A DNA stretch of 6,594 nucleotides from Eubacteriales Family XIII. Incertae Sedis bacterium. GTDB taxonomy: Bacteria > Bacillota > Clostridia > Peptostreptococcales > Anaerovoracaceae. How positions within the stretch are numbered: the stretch's first letter is position 1; every line of letters begins with the position of its first letter. Made by a program: the position numbers and the translations under genes. The stretch lies in the NCBI GenBank assembly GCA_031263875.1, contig JAISEX010000132.1, positions 1 through 6,594 on the forward strand, given 5' to 3'. Shown here piece by piece: positions 1 through 6,594 of this stretch. The notes under the pieces were generated by a model that saw nothing but the letters and a program-made list of their open reading frames with translations, searched no databases and was not told the DNA's origin.

Positions 1-16
1 ACAGCCCCATGCGCCC
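1..16 (+). repeat. Short dispersed repeat, copy 1 (ACAGCCCCATGCGCCC)
   Basis: These 16 bases occur again as an exact inverted copy at 6311-6326 and as a 15/16 direct copy at 3151-3166. This copy and the 3151 copy are both followed within about 20 bases by an A-rich stretch and ACGAGGA (27-33 and 3176-3182), so the similarity extends past the core. The element may continue upstream of the window. The function is unknown; it looks like part of a dispersed intergenic repeat family. Confidence 0.6.
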
Positions 17-78
17 GCAACATTAAACGAGGAAAAGCACGCTCGTTGAAACCGCGAACGGAAACGCGCTGCGGCACT

Positions 79-108
79 TTGACGGATATGCCATAAATAT
101 TGTATAAT
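79..108 (+). promoter_or_regulatory. Sigma-70/SigA-type promoter of the racemase-uvrB transcript
   Basis: The -35 hexamer TTGACG (79-84) matches consensus at 5 of 6 positions. The -10 hexamer TATAAT (103-108) matches perfectly, and the spacer is 18 bp. Transcription should start near 114-117, giving a leader of about 45 nt. The -10 box lies inside a small inverted repeat, ATATT-GTAT-AATAT (97-110). The upstream in-frame ATG at 100 overlaps the -10 box and so cannot be the translation start of this transcript. Confidence 0.8.
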
Positions 109-115
109 ATCTGTG

Positions 116-129
116 CGAACAATTGTTTG
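116..129 (+). promoter_or_regulatory. Probable LexA (DinR) SOS box
   Basis: CGAACAATTGTTTG matches the Bacillus-type SOS operator CGAACRNRYGTTYC at 12 of 14 positions. It has both half-sites (GAAC and GTTT) around a 4-bp centre. It begins 8 bp after the -10 box and covers the expected transcription start, where a bound repressor would block initiation. LexA control of uvrB is well established in Gram-positive bacteria, which supports the call. Binding in this organism is inferred. Confidence 0.75.
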
Positions 130-150
130 CGGATTGTCTGTTGGGATGAT

Positions 151-158
151 GAGGTGAT
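151..158 (+). promoter_or_regulatory. Ribosome binding site fixing the racemase start
   Basis: GAGGTGAT is fully complementary to the 3' end of 16S rRNA (anti-Shine-Dalgarno of the AAGGAGGTGATC type) and lies directly before ATG at 160. It selects this start over the in-frame ATG at 100, which has no such site and lies within the promoter. Confidence 0.75.
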
Positions 159-159
159 T

Positions 160-876
160 ATGAGCAAACTACTGGGAATACTCGGCGGCGTGGGTACGCT
201 TGCCACCGCCTTTTTTATTGAGCGGCTCGCGCGGTCGACGGACGCGGATACGGATCAGGAACATGTTTCCTACGTCTGTTTTAATCATACGCAGATACCG
301 GACAGGACGGCGTTTTTGGTCGGCGCGTCGGATGATGATCCGCGCCCGGCGCTCATTGAGGGGCTGCGATTTTTAGAGCGGTCGGGGGCTGGGCTGGTCG
401 CGCTGCCGTGTAATACGTCGTTTTGCTTTTTCGACAAACTTCAGGCGAGCGTATCCGTTCCGATAATCAATATGCCGGAGGAGACGGTGCGGCGCTCGGC
501 CAGCGGCGGCAAGACGGTGGGGATCCTTGCGACGACGGGCACGATTTCGACGGGGCTGTATCAGGGGATCGCGGAACGCGCGGGTCTCTCCGCGGTGATT
601 CCCGGCGATGAGGATCAGGCGGATCTGATGCGCATTATTTACGGTCAGGTGAAGGCCGGCAACGTGAAATACGCAGATATCGAAGGCTTCAAAGCCATCG
701 CGCAGCGGTTGCTCGACGCGGGCGCCGATACGGTGATCGCGGGCTGCACGGAGCTTTCCGTGCTGAACGACGTACACCGCGAACGGCTTGCGGATCTGCC
801 GATGACGGACGCGATGGACGTCCTTGTCAAGGCGTCGATACAGGGCGCCGGGGGGAAATTCCGTGAGCGGATTTAA
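160..876 (+). CDS. Aspartate/glutamate racemase family protein
   Basis: This 238-residue cytoplasmic protein belongs to the cofactor-independent Asp/Glu racemase family, which interconverts L- and D-amino acids using two cysteines as acid and base. Visible motifs are the N-terminal [11 protein letters not shown] (residues 6-16), the substrate-loop motif NHTQIPDRT (42-50), PCNT with the first catalytic cysteine C84, [12 protein letters not shown] (124-135), and GCTELS with the second cysteine C196. Length and motif order are normal for an aspartate racemase. The first motif reads GGVGT where the family more often has GGMGP. QIPDRT favours aspartate racemase over MurI-type glutamate racemase, but the exact substrate cannot be read from sequence. 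D-Asp or D-Glu would feed peptidoglycan or a free D-amino-acid pool. The gene is first behind the LexA-box promoter and its end overlaps uvrB by 14 bp, which suggests co-transcription and translational coupling. Confidence 0.9.
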   Translation: MSKLLGILGGVGTLATAFFIERLARSTDADTDQEHVSYVCFNHTQIPDRTAFLVGASDDDPRPALIEGLRFLERSGAGLVALPCNTSFCFFDKLQASVSVPIINMPEETVRRSASGGKTVGILATTGTISTGLYQGIAERAGLSAVIPGDEDQADLMRIIYGQVKAGNVKYADIEGFKAIAQRLLDAGADTVIAGCTELSVLNDVHRERLADLPMTDAMDVLVKASIQGAGGKFRERI

Positions 877-2833
877 CGTCGTCTCGGAATATGCGATGCT
901 CGGCGACCAGCCGCGGGCGGTGGAAACGCTCGCAAGCGGCGTAATCGGCGGCAAGCGATTCCAGACCTTGCTCGGCGCGACGGGCAGCGGTAAAACTTTT
1001 TCGATTGCGAACGTTATCGAGAAGGTGCAAAAACCGACGCTCGTGATTTCGCATAATAAGACGCTCGCGGCGCAGCTCTGCGGGGAATTCAAGGAGTTTT
1101 TCCCCGAAAACGCCGTCGAGTTTTTCGTCAGCTATTACGATTACTATCAGCCGGAAGCCTATGTGCCGTCAACCGACACGTATATTGAAAAGGATTCCGA
1201 TATCAATGAGGAGATCGACATGCTGCGCCATTCGGCGACGGCGGCGGTGACCGAGCGGCGCGATGTGATCGTCGTGGCGAGCGTCAGTTGCATTTACGGG
1301 CTCGGCAGTCCGATCGATTACGAAACGCAGACTTTGTCGCTGCGTCCGGGAATGGTGAAGGAGCGGCGCGATATACTGACGCGCCTCGTTGAGATGCAGT
1401 ACACGCGTAATGACATGGCGTTTGAGCGCGGGAATTTCAGGGTGCGCGGGGATAGCGTCGATATTTTTCCCGCGGGTTCCGAGAGCGCGGTCCGTGTGGA
1501 GCTTTTCGGCGACGAGATCGAGGCGATCAAGGATATCGACCCGCTGACGGGCGAAATACGGGCGCAGCGCAACCATGTCGCGGTTTTTCCGGCTTCGCAC
1601 TATGTGACATCCAAGGAAAATATCGACCGGGCGGTCGGCACGATCGAGACGGAACTCGACGAACGGCTGACGTATTTTAAGGATCGGGGCATGTTGCTTG
1701 AGGCGCAGCGCATAGAACAGCGCACGCGTTACGACCTTGAAATGCTGCGCGAGATCGGTTCGTGCAAGGGCATAGAAAATTACTCCCGCCACCTCACGGG
1801 ACTGCCGCCGGGCAGCCGGCCCTACACCCTTATCGATTATTTCCCGGATGATTTCCTGCTCGTTATCGACGAGAGCCACGCGATGCTGCCCCAGCTCCGG
1901 GCCATGTACAACGGCGACCGTTCCCGCAAGCAGGCGCTCGTGGACTACGGGTTCCGGCTGCCGTCCGCCTTGGACAACCGCCCCCTCAAGTACGAGGAAT
2001 TCCTGAAGCTCGTGCCTCAGGCGGTCTTTGTCAGCGCGACGCCGGCGGACACTGAGCGTACGCTCAGCGGCGGCATTACGGCCGAACAGGTTATCCGCCC
2101 CACGGGATTGGTCGATCCCCGTATCGAAGTCCGACCGACGACAGGCCAGATCGACGACCTGATCGGCGAGATAAACAAGGTGACGTCCCGCGGCGAAAAA
2201 ATCCTCGTGACCACGCTGACCAAGAAGATGTCGGAAAGCCTGACGGACTACCTCGCCAACGTCGATATCCGCGTGCGCTACCTGCATTCGGATATCCAGA
2301 CTTTCGAGCGCATGGAGCTGATTCGCGATCTCCGTTCGGGGCTCTTCGACGTCCTCATCGGCATCAATCTCCTGCGCGAGGGCCTCGATATCCCCGAGGT
2401 GAGCCTCGTCGTGATCCTCGACGCGGACAAGCAGGGATTTCTGCGGAACGAAACCTCGCTTGTTCAGACGATCGGCCGCGCCGCGCGCAATGCGAACGGG
2501 CGCGTCGTCATGTACGCGGATGAGATAAGCCCGTCCATGCGCGCCGCTATCGACGAAACCGAGCGGCGGCGTTCCATTCAGCTCGCCTACAATGAGGAAC
2601 ACGGCATCACGCCAAAGACCATTGAAAAGTCCGTGCGCGAGGTGACGCGCGCCATGTTCGTCGCCGAGGAGCCGGACGACTATTACGAAACGCGCTCCGC
2701 TTCGGAAATGACGCGGAAGGAGCGTATCGAATACGTCAAGAAGCTCGAAAAGGAAATGCGCGAAGCCGCCGCGAATCTGGCGTTTGAGAAGGCGGCGCTG
2801 TTGCGCGACAGGATATTGGAACTGCGGACATGA
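863..2833 (+). CDS. uvrB: Excinuclease ABC subunit UvrB
   Basis: UvrB is the damage-verifying helicase-like subunit of nucleotide excision repair: UvrA loads it on DNA and it then recruits UvrC. The 656-residue length is typical. Visible motifs are Walker A GATGSGKT (38-45), the aromatic beta-hairpin [10 protein letters not shown] (91-100) that inserts between DNA strands, Walker B DESH (336-339), SATP (391-394), [11 protein letters not shown] (502-512), motif [11 protein letters not shown] (535-543), and a C-terminal UVR domain (about 618-655) for UvrA/UvrC contact. GTG at 863 is chosen because the family begins with a short F-x-VVSEY segment, and GGGGGGA (850-856) sits 6 bases upstream. ATG at 824 would add 13 unconserved residues. 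The start lies within the end of the racemase gene. After DESH the sequence is AMLPQ rather than the commoner VTxPQ, and SATP is followed by ADTE rather than GPYE. No frameshift is seen. Confidence 0.97.
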   Translation: MSGFNVVSEYAMLGDQPRAVETLASGVIGGKRFQTLLGATGSGKTFSIANVIEKVQKPTLVISHNKTLAAQLCGEFKEFFPENAVEFFVSYYDYYQPEAYVPSTDTYIEKDSDINEEIDMLRHSATAAVTERRDVIVVASVSCIYGLGSPIDYETQTLSLRPGMVKERRDILTRLVEMQYTRNDMAFERGNFRVRGDSVDIFPAGSESAVRVELFGDEIEAIKDIDPLTGEIRAQRNHVAVFPASHYVTSKENIDRAVGTIETELDERLTYFKDRGMLLEAQRIEQRTRYDLEMLREIGSCKGIENYSRHLTGLPPGSRPYTLIDYFPDDFLLVIDESHAMLPQLRAMYNGDRSRKQALVDYGFRLPSALDNRPLKYEEFLKLVPQAVFVSATPADTERTLSGGITAEQVIRPTGLVDPRIEVRPTTGQIDDLIGEINKVTSRGEKILVTTLTKKMSESLTDYLANVDIRVRYLHSDIQTFERMELIRDLRSGLFDVLIGINLLREGLDIPEVSLVVILDADKQGFLRNETSLVQTIGRAARNANGRVVMYADEISPSMRAAIDETERRRSIQLAYNEEHGITPKTIEKSVREVTRAMFVAEEPDDYYETRSASEMTRKERIEYVKKLEKEMREAAANLAFEKAALLRDRILELRT

Positions 2834-3036
2834 CGGGAGGGTTTTGGGTGAAGTGAAATGAGGCAGGTTTTTGCGGTAACGCGGACGGGGAAGCGCCGCA
2901 GAAGTCTACGCGCGCGTCTAAATTGATGACGATGACGGAGGGACGCGTGAGGCGTTGCGTGACGCGCCGTTGTAACCGGGGCATGTGTTCAAAGTGGTGG
3001 CGATGACATGCGCATACGCCCGAAATGGCTGACTCT

Positions 3037-3070
3037 GCGGGGACGGCGCAGAAGATCGCACATGTCCCGC
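3037..3070 (+). repeat. Bulged inverted repeat (GCGGGGAC / GTCCCGC)
   Basis: GCGGGGAC (3037-3044) can pair with GTCCCGC (3064-3070) with one bulged G, enclosing a loop of 19 bases. No T-tract follows, so it is not a standard intrinsic terminator. It abuts the REP-like module and may be its left part. Confidence 0.4.
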
Positions 3071-3166
3071 GCAAGGGATCGGATGGGTGCGCAGCAGCCG
3101 CGCGGAGCGTGGCCGGAGCGAACGCGGAGCCCCGGAGAGCCCGGTGGGGCGCAGCCCCATGCGCCC
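3069..3166 (+). repeat. REP-like GC-rich intergenic repeat module
   Basis: The module runs from GCGCAAGGGAT (3069-3079) through GCCGGAGCG (3112-3120) and AGCCCGGTGGGGC (3138-3150) to CAGCCCCATGCGCCC (3152-3166). The first three blocks recur exactly, on the other strand and in a different order, at 6527-6537, 6557-6565 and 6408-6420, and the last at 6311-6325. The 3' end can form two competing hairpins: TGGGGC-GCA-GCCCCA (3145-3159) or GGGCGC/GCGCCC (3147-3166). No coding potential is recognised. It is a probable dispersed palindromic repeat of unknown function. Confidence 0.6.
3151..3166 (+). repeat. Short dispersed repeat, copy 2
   Basis: GCAGCCCCATGCGCCC matches the copy at 1-16 at 15 of 16 positions, in direct orientation. 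Its downstream flank carries CAT, an A-rich run and ACGAGGA, resembling the flank of copy 1. It forms the right half of a hairpin in the REP-like module. Confidence 0.6.
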
Positions 3167-3189
3167 TCATAAAAAACGAGGATTTCAGT

Positions 3190-3204
3190 GAAACCGGCGT
3201 CACG
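3190..3204 (+). repeat. Direct repeat upstream of uvrA, left copy
   Basis: GAAACCGGCGTCACG matches GAAATCGGCGTCACG at 3254-3268 at 14 of 15 positions, and both copies are followed by A-rich sequence. The 64-bp spacing suggests a local duplication or a paired binding site. A small palindrome, TTTCA-G-TGAAA (3183-3193), overlaps the left end. Confidence 0.5.
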
Positions 3205-3228
3205 AAAGATTATAAGAATATAAAAGGA
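3205..3228 (+). promoter_or_regulatory. Weak candidate promoter region for uvrA
   Basis: This is an AT-rich patch in a GC-rich region, with -10-like hexamers TATAAG (3211-3216) and TATAAA (3219-3224). No good -35 hexamer is found 16-18 bp upstream of either; the best is near GTGAAA (3188-3193). No LexA-type box is visible here. This is a guess based on composition and position 60-75 bp before the uvrA start. Confidence 0.25.
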
Positions 3229-3253
3229 AACACGCGATAACGAGGCTCCGCCC

Positions 3254-3268
3254 GAAATCGGCGTCACG
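3254..3268 (+). repeat. Direct repeat upstream of uvrA, right copy
   Basis: GAAATCGGCGTCACG is the partner of 3190-3204. It ends 20 bp before the uvrA start codon and just before its ribosome binding site (AAAGAGGAA, 3275-3283), so it lies in the leader of any transcript entering uvrA. Confidence 0.5.
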
Positions 3269-3288
3269 CAAAAGAAAGAGGAACGACT

Positions 3289-6267
3289 TTGGCAAAAGAT
3301 ATCTACATTAAAGGAGCAAACGAGCACAATCTCAAGAACATAGACGTGCGCATTCCCCGCGACAAATTCGTCGTGATCACGGGGCTTTCGGGCTCCGGGA
3401 AATCCTCGCTCGCCTTTGACACGATATACGCCGAGGGGCAGCGCCGCTACGTCGAGAGCCTGTCCGCCTACGCGCGCCAGTTTCTCGGGCAGATGGAGAA
3501 GCCCGACGTCGAATATATTGAGGGGCTTTCGCCCGCGATCTCCATCGACCAGAAGACGACGAACCGCAACCCTCGCTCGACGGTCGGCACGGTGACGGAG
3601 ATCCACGATTATCTGCGGCTGATGTACGCGCGCATCGGCGTGCCGCACTGCCATATCTGCGGCCGGGAGATCACGAGCCAGACCGTCGACCAGATCGTCG
3701 ATTACCTGATGGGGCTGGAGGAAGGGACGCATGTCAGCCTACTGGCGCCCGTGGTTCGCGAGCGTAAGGGCACGCACGAAAAGGTGCTCGAAACCATCCG
3801 CAAGGAAGGGTTTACGCGCGTGCGCGTCGACGGCGTTATCAACCGCCTCGGCGAGGATGAAATCAAACTTGAGAAGACCTATAAGCATACGATCGAGATC
3901 GTCGTTGACCGCATCGTCATTCGCCCGGATTCGGAGAGCCGCATAGCGGAATCGGTCGAAACCGCCATTACGCACGGGGACGGGCTTGTTATCGCGCATA
4001 TTCAATATCACCACCCGGAACATCAGGACGCCGAAAACGCGGCGGAAGCGGTGTCAGGCGAAAAACTTGACAGCGCTACGGCGTCAGGCAAAACGCTTGA
4101 CAGCTCCGAGGCGTCAAGTGAAAATCTTGACAGCGCGGACGTGTCAAGCAAACCGCTTTACGAGGAAGAAAAAATCCTCTCGACAAAGCTCGCGTGTCCG
4201 GAACACGGCGTCAGCATTGAGGAACTTGAGCCGCGCATGTTCTCGTTCAACAGTCCCTTCGGCGCTTGCCCCGTGTGCAACGGACTGGGGTTTATTCAGC
4301 GCATCGACCCCGAACTTATCATCACCGATCCGAGCCAGAGCATTCCGGGCGGCGCCTTGACAAAGGTTTTCGCCAGCATGGAATTCACGGGATTTTACCG
4401 CCAGATGATAGACGTGCTCGCGCGCAACCACAAAGTCGATCTGGCGACCCCGTGGAAAGACCTGCCTGAAAAATTTAAGAAGGAAGTCCTCTATGGCACG
4501 GGCAGCCGCCACCTGAAATACACGTACCGCAGCCGGTCGTCGGGACGGACGACGCAGATGGATCACGTATTCGAGGGCGTGCTGGTCAATATGGAGCGGC
4601 GCTACCGCGAATCTTCCTCGGATTTTATCAAGGAGAAGATGGAGCAGTACATGAACATCGAGCCGTGCGAAGCCTGCGGCGGCAAGCGGCTGAAGCCGGA
4701 AGTCCTCGCCGTTACCGTCGGCGGGAAAAATATCGCGGAGCTCTCCGACCTGTCGGTGCGGGACGCCCTCTCCTTTGTCAAGGGCTTGCGCCTGAGCGAT
4801 AAGGACGAGCAGATTTCCGTTCAGATATTGAAGGAAATACGCGAGCGGTTTTCCTTCCTCGTCGACGTCGGACTCGATTACCTGACGCTCTCGCGGAGCG
4901 CGGGCACGCTTTCGGGCGGCGAATCGCAGCGCATCAGACTCGCGACGCAGATCGGCTCCTCGCTCGTCGGCGTTATGTACATACTCGACGAGCCGAGCAT
5001 CGGCCTGCACCAAAAGGACAACGAAAAGCTGCTGAAGACGCTGCGGAATCTCACGGACATCGGCAATACGCTTATTGTCGTCGAGCATGACGAGGAAACG
5101 ATGTACGCGGCCGACCATATTATCGACATCGGCCCCGGCGCGGGAACGCACGGCGGCAGTCTGGTCGCGGCCGGTTCCGTCGCCGATATCAAAAAGAGCA
5201 AAAAGTCCATTACCGGGCAATACCTTTCCGGAAAAAAGCAAATCGCGACGCCACAGGAACGCCGCGCGGGCAACGGCAAACTCATCAGCGTCAAGGGCGC
5301 CGCCGAAAACAATCTCAAAAACATCGACGTCGATTTTCCGCTCGGCATGTTTATTTGCGTCACGGGCGTTTCGGGGTCGGGCAAAAGCAGCCTCGTCAAC
5401 GAGATACTGTACAAGGCGCTGGCGCAGCGCGTCAACCGGGCGCACGTAAAACCGGGCGCGCATGCGGACATCGAGGGCATCGATTTTATCGACAAGGTCA
5501 TCGACATCGACCAGTCGCCTATCGGCCGGACGCCGCGCTCAAATCCCGCCCCGTACACGGGACTGTTCACGCCCATACGCGACCTGTTCTCACGGCTTCC
5601 CGAAGCAAAACTGCGCGGTTACGAAAAGGGCCGCTTCAGCTTTAACGTCAAGGGCGGGCGGTGCGAAGCCTGCAAGGGCGACGGCATTATAAAGATCGAG
5701 ATGCATTTCCTGCCCGACGTCTACGTCCCCTGCGAGGTCTGCAAGGGGCGACGCTACAACCGCGAAACGCTCGAGGTGAAATATAAGGGCAAGAGCATTT
5801 ACGACGTTCTCGAGATGACGGTTTCCGAAGCCGTGGAATTTTTCAAGAACATCCCGACGGTCACACGCCAACTCGAAACGCTCGAGGAAGTCGGGCTCGG
5901 CTATATCAAACTCGGCCAGCCGTCCACACAGCTTTCGGGCGGCGAGGCGCAGCGCGTGAAACTCGCGACCGAGCTCTCGAAACGCAGCACCGGGCGCACG
6001 ATGTATATACTCGACGAGCCGACGACGGGGCTTCATTTCGCGGATGTCGACAAGCTGATCCAAGTCCTCGACACGCTCGTGAACGCGGGCAATACCGTGG
6101 TCGTCATCGAGCACAATCTGGACATTATCAAGCGCGCCGACCACATTATCGACCTCGGTCCCGACGGCGGCGACCGCGGCGGCACGGTTATCGGCGTGGG
6201 CACGCCCGAGGAAATCGCGAAGATAAAAAAATCTTATACGGGGGAATTTCTGCGGAAGATATTGTAG
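3289..6267 (+). CDS. uvrA: Excinuclease ABC subunit UvrA, with a repeat-built insertion
   Basis: UvrA is the dimeric damage-sensing ATPase of nucleotide excision repair; it scans DNA and loads UvrB. The protein has two ABC modules: Walker A GLSGSGKS (32-39) and GVSGSGKS (693-700), signatures LSGGE (541-545) and LSGGE (882-886), and Walker B YILDEPS (564-570) and YILDEPT (906-912). Zinc ligands are C303, H306, C327 and C330 in the first module, the C460-C463 pair, and C792, C795, C815 and C818 in the last. The UvrB-binding region is about 130-240. TTG at 3289 is chosen because GAGG (3278-3281) lies 7 bases upstream and [15 protein letters not shown] is the normal N-terminus. The 992 residues exceed the usual 940-950. 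The excess is an acidic, serine-rich insertion of about 48 residues (about 240-290) made largely of tandem 10-residue repeats. The frame is intact and the catalytic motifs are complete, so it is probably functional. It has no visible LexA box of its own. Confidence 0.97.
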   Translation: MAKDIYIKGANEHNLKNIDVRIPRDKFVVITGLSGSGKSSLAFDTIYAEGQRRYVESLSAYARQFLGQMEKPDVEYIEGLSPAISIDQKTTNRNPRSTVGTVTEIHDYLRLMYARIGVPHCHICGREITSQTVDQIVDYLMGLEEGTHVSLLAPVVRERKGTHEKVLETIRKEGFTRVRVDGVINRLGEDEIKLEKTYKHTIEIVVDRIVIRPDSESRIAESVETAITHGDGLVIAHIQYHHPEHQDAENAAEAVSGEKLDSATASGKTLDSSEASSENLDSADVSSKPLYEEEKILSTKLACPEHGVSIEELEPRMFSFNSPFGACPVCNGLGFIQRIDPELIITDPSQSIPGGALTKVFASMEFTGFYRQMIDVLARNHKVDLATPWKDLPEKFKKEVLYGTGSRHLKYTYRSRSSGRTTQMDHVFEGVLVNMERRYRESSSDFIKEKMEQYMNIEPCEACGGKRLKPEVLAVTVGGKNIAELSDLSVRDALSFVKGLRLSDKDEQISVQILKEIRERFSFLVDVGLDYLTLSRSAGTLSGGESQRIRLATQIGSSLVGVMYILDEPSIGLHQKDNEKLLKTLRNLTDIGNTLIVVEHDEETMYAADHIIDIGPGAGTHGGSLVAAGSVADIKKSKKSITGQYLSGKKQIATPQERRAGNGKLISVKGAAENNLKNIDVDFPLGMFICVTGVSGSGKSSLVNEILYKALAQRVNRAHVKPGAHADIEGIDFIDKVIDIDQSPIGRTPRSNPAPYTGLFTPIRDLFSRLPEAKLRGYEKGRFSFNVKGGRCEACKGDGIIKIEMHFLPDVYVPCEVCKGRRYNRETLEVKYKGKSIYDVLEMTVSEAVEFFKNIPTVTRQLETLEEVGLGYIKLGQPSTQLSGGEAQRVKLATELSKRSTGRTMYILDEPTTGLHFADVDKLIQVLDTLVNAGNTVVVIEHNLDIIKRADHIIDLGPDGGDRGGTVIGVGTPEEIAKIKKSYTGEFLRKIL
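4051..4160 (+). repeat. 30-bp tandem repeat inside uvrA (about 3.7 copies)
   Basis: Units lie at 4051-4080, 4081-4110, 4111-4140 and a partial one at 4141-4160. The three full units match one another at 22 of 30 positions each. Each carries GTCA near its start and the first three carry CTTGACAGC. The period is ten codons, so the frame is kept and UvrA gains [30 protein letters not shown] and VSSKPL (residues 255-290). Inverted CTTGAC and GTCAAG words lie across unit junctions; the best is CTTGACA/TGTCAAG at 4126-4132 and 4142-4148. Slippage duplication is the likely origin. Confidence 0.9.
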
Positions 6268-6310
6268 CGCGCGGCGGTCTGGAAAGTTGCCGGTAGCCGC
6301 GTTGGGTTCG

Positions 6311-6326
6311 GGGCGCATGGGGCTGT
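6311..6326 (-). repeat. Short dispersed repeat, copy 3 (inverted)
   Basis: This is the exact reverse complement of bases 1-16. With copy 1 it flanks the whole racemase-uvrB-uvrA locus in inverted orientation. Its right end runs into the perfect 12-bp palindrome GTCCGCGCGGAC (6325-6336). Confidence 0.65.
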
Positions 6327-6413
6327 CCGCGCGGACTACTTACTGAAAGGGTGTGTTTGAACATTCTCATTACACCTATTTCAATATTTTTCCCAAACCA
6401 CAGGACAGCCCCA
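6318..6413. repeat. 11-bp perfect inverted repeat enclosing about 74 bp
   Basis: TGGGGCTGTCC (6318-6328) is the exact reverse complement of GGACAGCCCCA (6403-6413). The interior holds most of the palindrome GTCCGCGCGGAC and an AT-rich stretch with the terminator candidate. It could be a miniature element with inverted ends or two REP-type units in opposite orientation. No target-site duplication is evident. Confidence 0.45.
6350..6391 (+). terminator. Weak candidate terminator after uvrA
   Basis: GGTGT (6350-6354) can pair with ACACC (6372-6376), extended by a G-T pair, around a loop of about 15 bases. A T-rich tail follows, ending in TTTTT (6387-6391). The short stem and the 10-base gap before the T-run make it a poor intrinsic terminator. 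It lies about 85 bases past the uvrA stop, where one would be expected. Confidence 0.3.
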
Positions 6414-6594
6414 CCGGGCTATCCGCTGCAATTCCGCTCATGTTATCGATGTCATTGCGGGCCCCTCCCCGCAATCCCCCAGACCGGGGTATCTATGCGA
6501 GCGTAGTCCGCGGAATTTCCACTGCTATCCCTTGCGCGTCGCCGGCGCGCGGGCCGCGCTCCGGCTCCCCGGTGCGGGCCAAGCGGACGACACG
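6403..6594 (-). repeat. REP-like palindrome cluster downstream of uvrA
   Basis: This stretch has no credible gene but is rich in hairpins. GGACAGCCC/GGGCTATCC (6403-6424) pairs with one mismatch around a 4-base loop. ATTGCGGG/CCCGCAAT (6454-6475) is a perfect 8-bp stem with a 6-base loop. Positions 6541-6565 form two 5-bp stem segments separated by one C-T mismatch. Read on the minus strand, it shares GCGCAAGGGAT (6527-6537), GCCGGAGCG (6557-6565) and AGCCCGGTGGGGC (6408-6420) with the module at 3069-3166. It probably continues past the window. Confidence 0.6.

Larger units (their letters stand above)
2834..3288 (+). other. 455-bp uvrB-uvrA intergenic region without a credible gene
   Basis: The gap contains only poor short open frames. 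It holds a bulged hairpin (3037-3070), a REP-like module (3069-3166), a copy of the short dispersed repeat, an AT-rich patch (3205-3228) and a 15-bp direct repeat. I see no stem followed by a T-run after uvrB, so read-through into uvrA is possible. Neighbouring uvrB and uvrA genes are often much closer, so the gap looks expanded by repeats. Confidence 0.75.

Noticed and set aside
100..159. N-terminal extension of the racemase from ATG at 100
   Set aside because: That ATG overlaps the -10 box and precedes the likely transcription start. The added 20 residues do not resemble the family, and a strong ribosome binding site marks ATG 160.
1169..2602. Long minus-strand open frame of 477 codons opposite uvrB, with similar ones opposite uvrA
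   Set aside because: They lie antisense to strongly conserved uvrB and uvrA and show no recognisable motifs. They are a by-product of GC-rich codon use.
2858..2926. A 22-codon, very basic open frame after uvrB
   Set aside because: It is short, has a weak ribosome binding site and no recognisable similarity, and could arise by chance in GC-rich DNA.
3025..3240. A 71-codon open frame between uvrB and uvrA
   Set aside because: Most of it is the REP-like repeat, it has no convincing ribosome binding site, and the product has no recognisable domain.
3281..3292. GAACGACTTTGG as a possible LexA box at the uvrA start
   Set aside because: Only one half-site matches; the GTTC half is missing.
4067..4132. 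Three TTGACA words in uvrA as -35 promoter elements
   Set aside because: They are part of the 30-bp coding repeat and have no TATAAT-like hexamer at the right distance.
4051..4160. The repeat array as a CRISPR
   Set aside because: The units are contiguous without unique spacers, they diverge, and they are translated in frame within UvrA.

Overview
This window carries a nucleotide-excision-repair locus on the + strand. It contains a small aspartate/glutamate racemase-family gene (160-876), uvrB (863-2833, GTG start) and uvrA (3289-6267, TTG start). All three reading frames are intact and end inside the window. The moderately high G+C, good Shine-Dalgarno sequences, alternative start codons and a Gram-positive-type LexA box point to a Firmicutes-like bacterium. 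A Negativicutes or similar gut/anaerobe lineage is my guess, but the sequence alone does not fix the taxon.

Region by region: bases 1-16 are one copy of a short dispersed repeat. A strong sigma-70-type promoter (TTGACG, 18 bp, TATAAT, 79-108) is followed directly by CGAACAATTGTTTG (116-129). That is a near-perfect Gram-positive SOS (LexA/DinR) operator lying on the expected transcription start. The racemase gene comes next and overlaps uvrB by 14 bp, so the racemase appears to be the first gene of an SOS-regulated transcript with uvrB. A 455-bp gap without a credible gene separates uvrB and uvrA. It holds GC-rich hairpins, a REP-like repeat module, a second copy of the short dispersed repeat, and a 15-bp near-identical direct repeat just before uvrA. 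I see no convincing terminator after uvrB, so uvrA may be expressed by read-through, by a weak local AT-rich promoter, or both. After uvrA, 327 bp of noncoding DNA hold a third copy of the short repeat (inverted), several palindromes, a weak terminator candidate and an inverted REP-like mosaic.

UvrA and UvrB work together: the UvrA dimer finds DNA damage and loads UvrB, which verifies the lesion and recruits UvrC. The racemase would make D-Asp or D-Glu and has no known part in repair.

The most unusual coding feature is in UvrA. An insertion of about 48 residues, built from a 30-bp tandem repeat (about 3.7 copies, 10 residues each), sits between the UvrB-binding region and the first zinc module. 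I do not see an unknown multi-gene system here. The points most worth following up are the SOS box ahead of a racemase, the UvrA repeat insertion and the dispersed palindromic repeats around the uvr genes.
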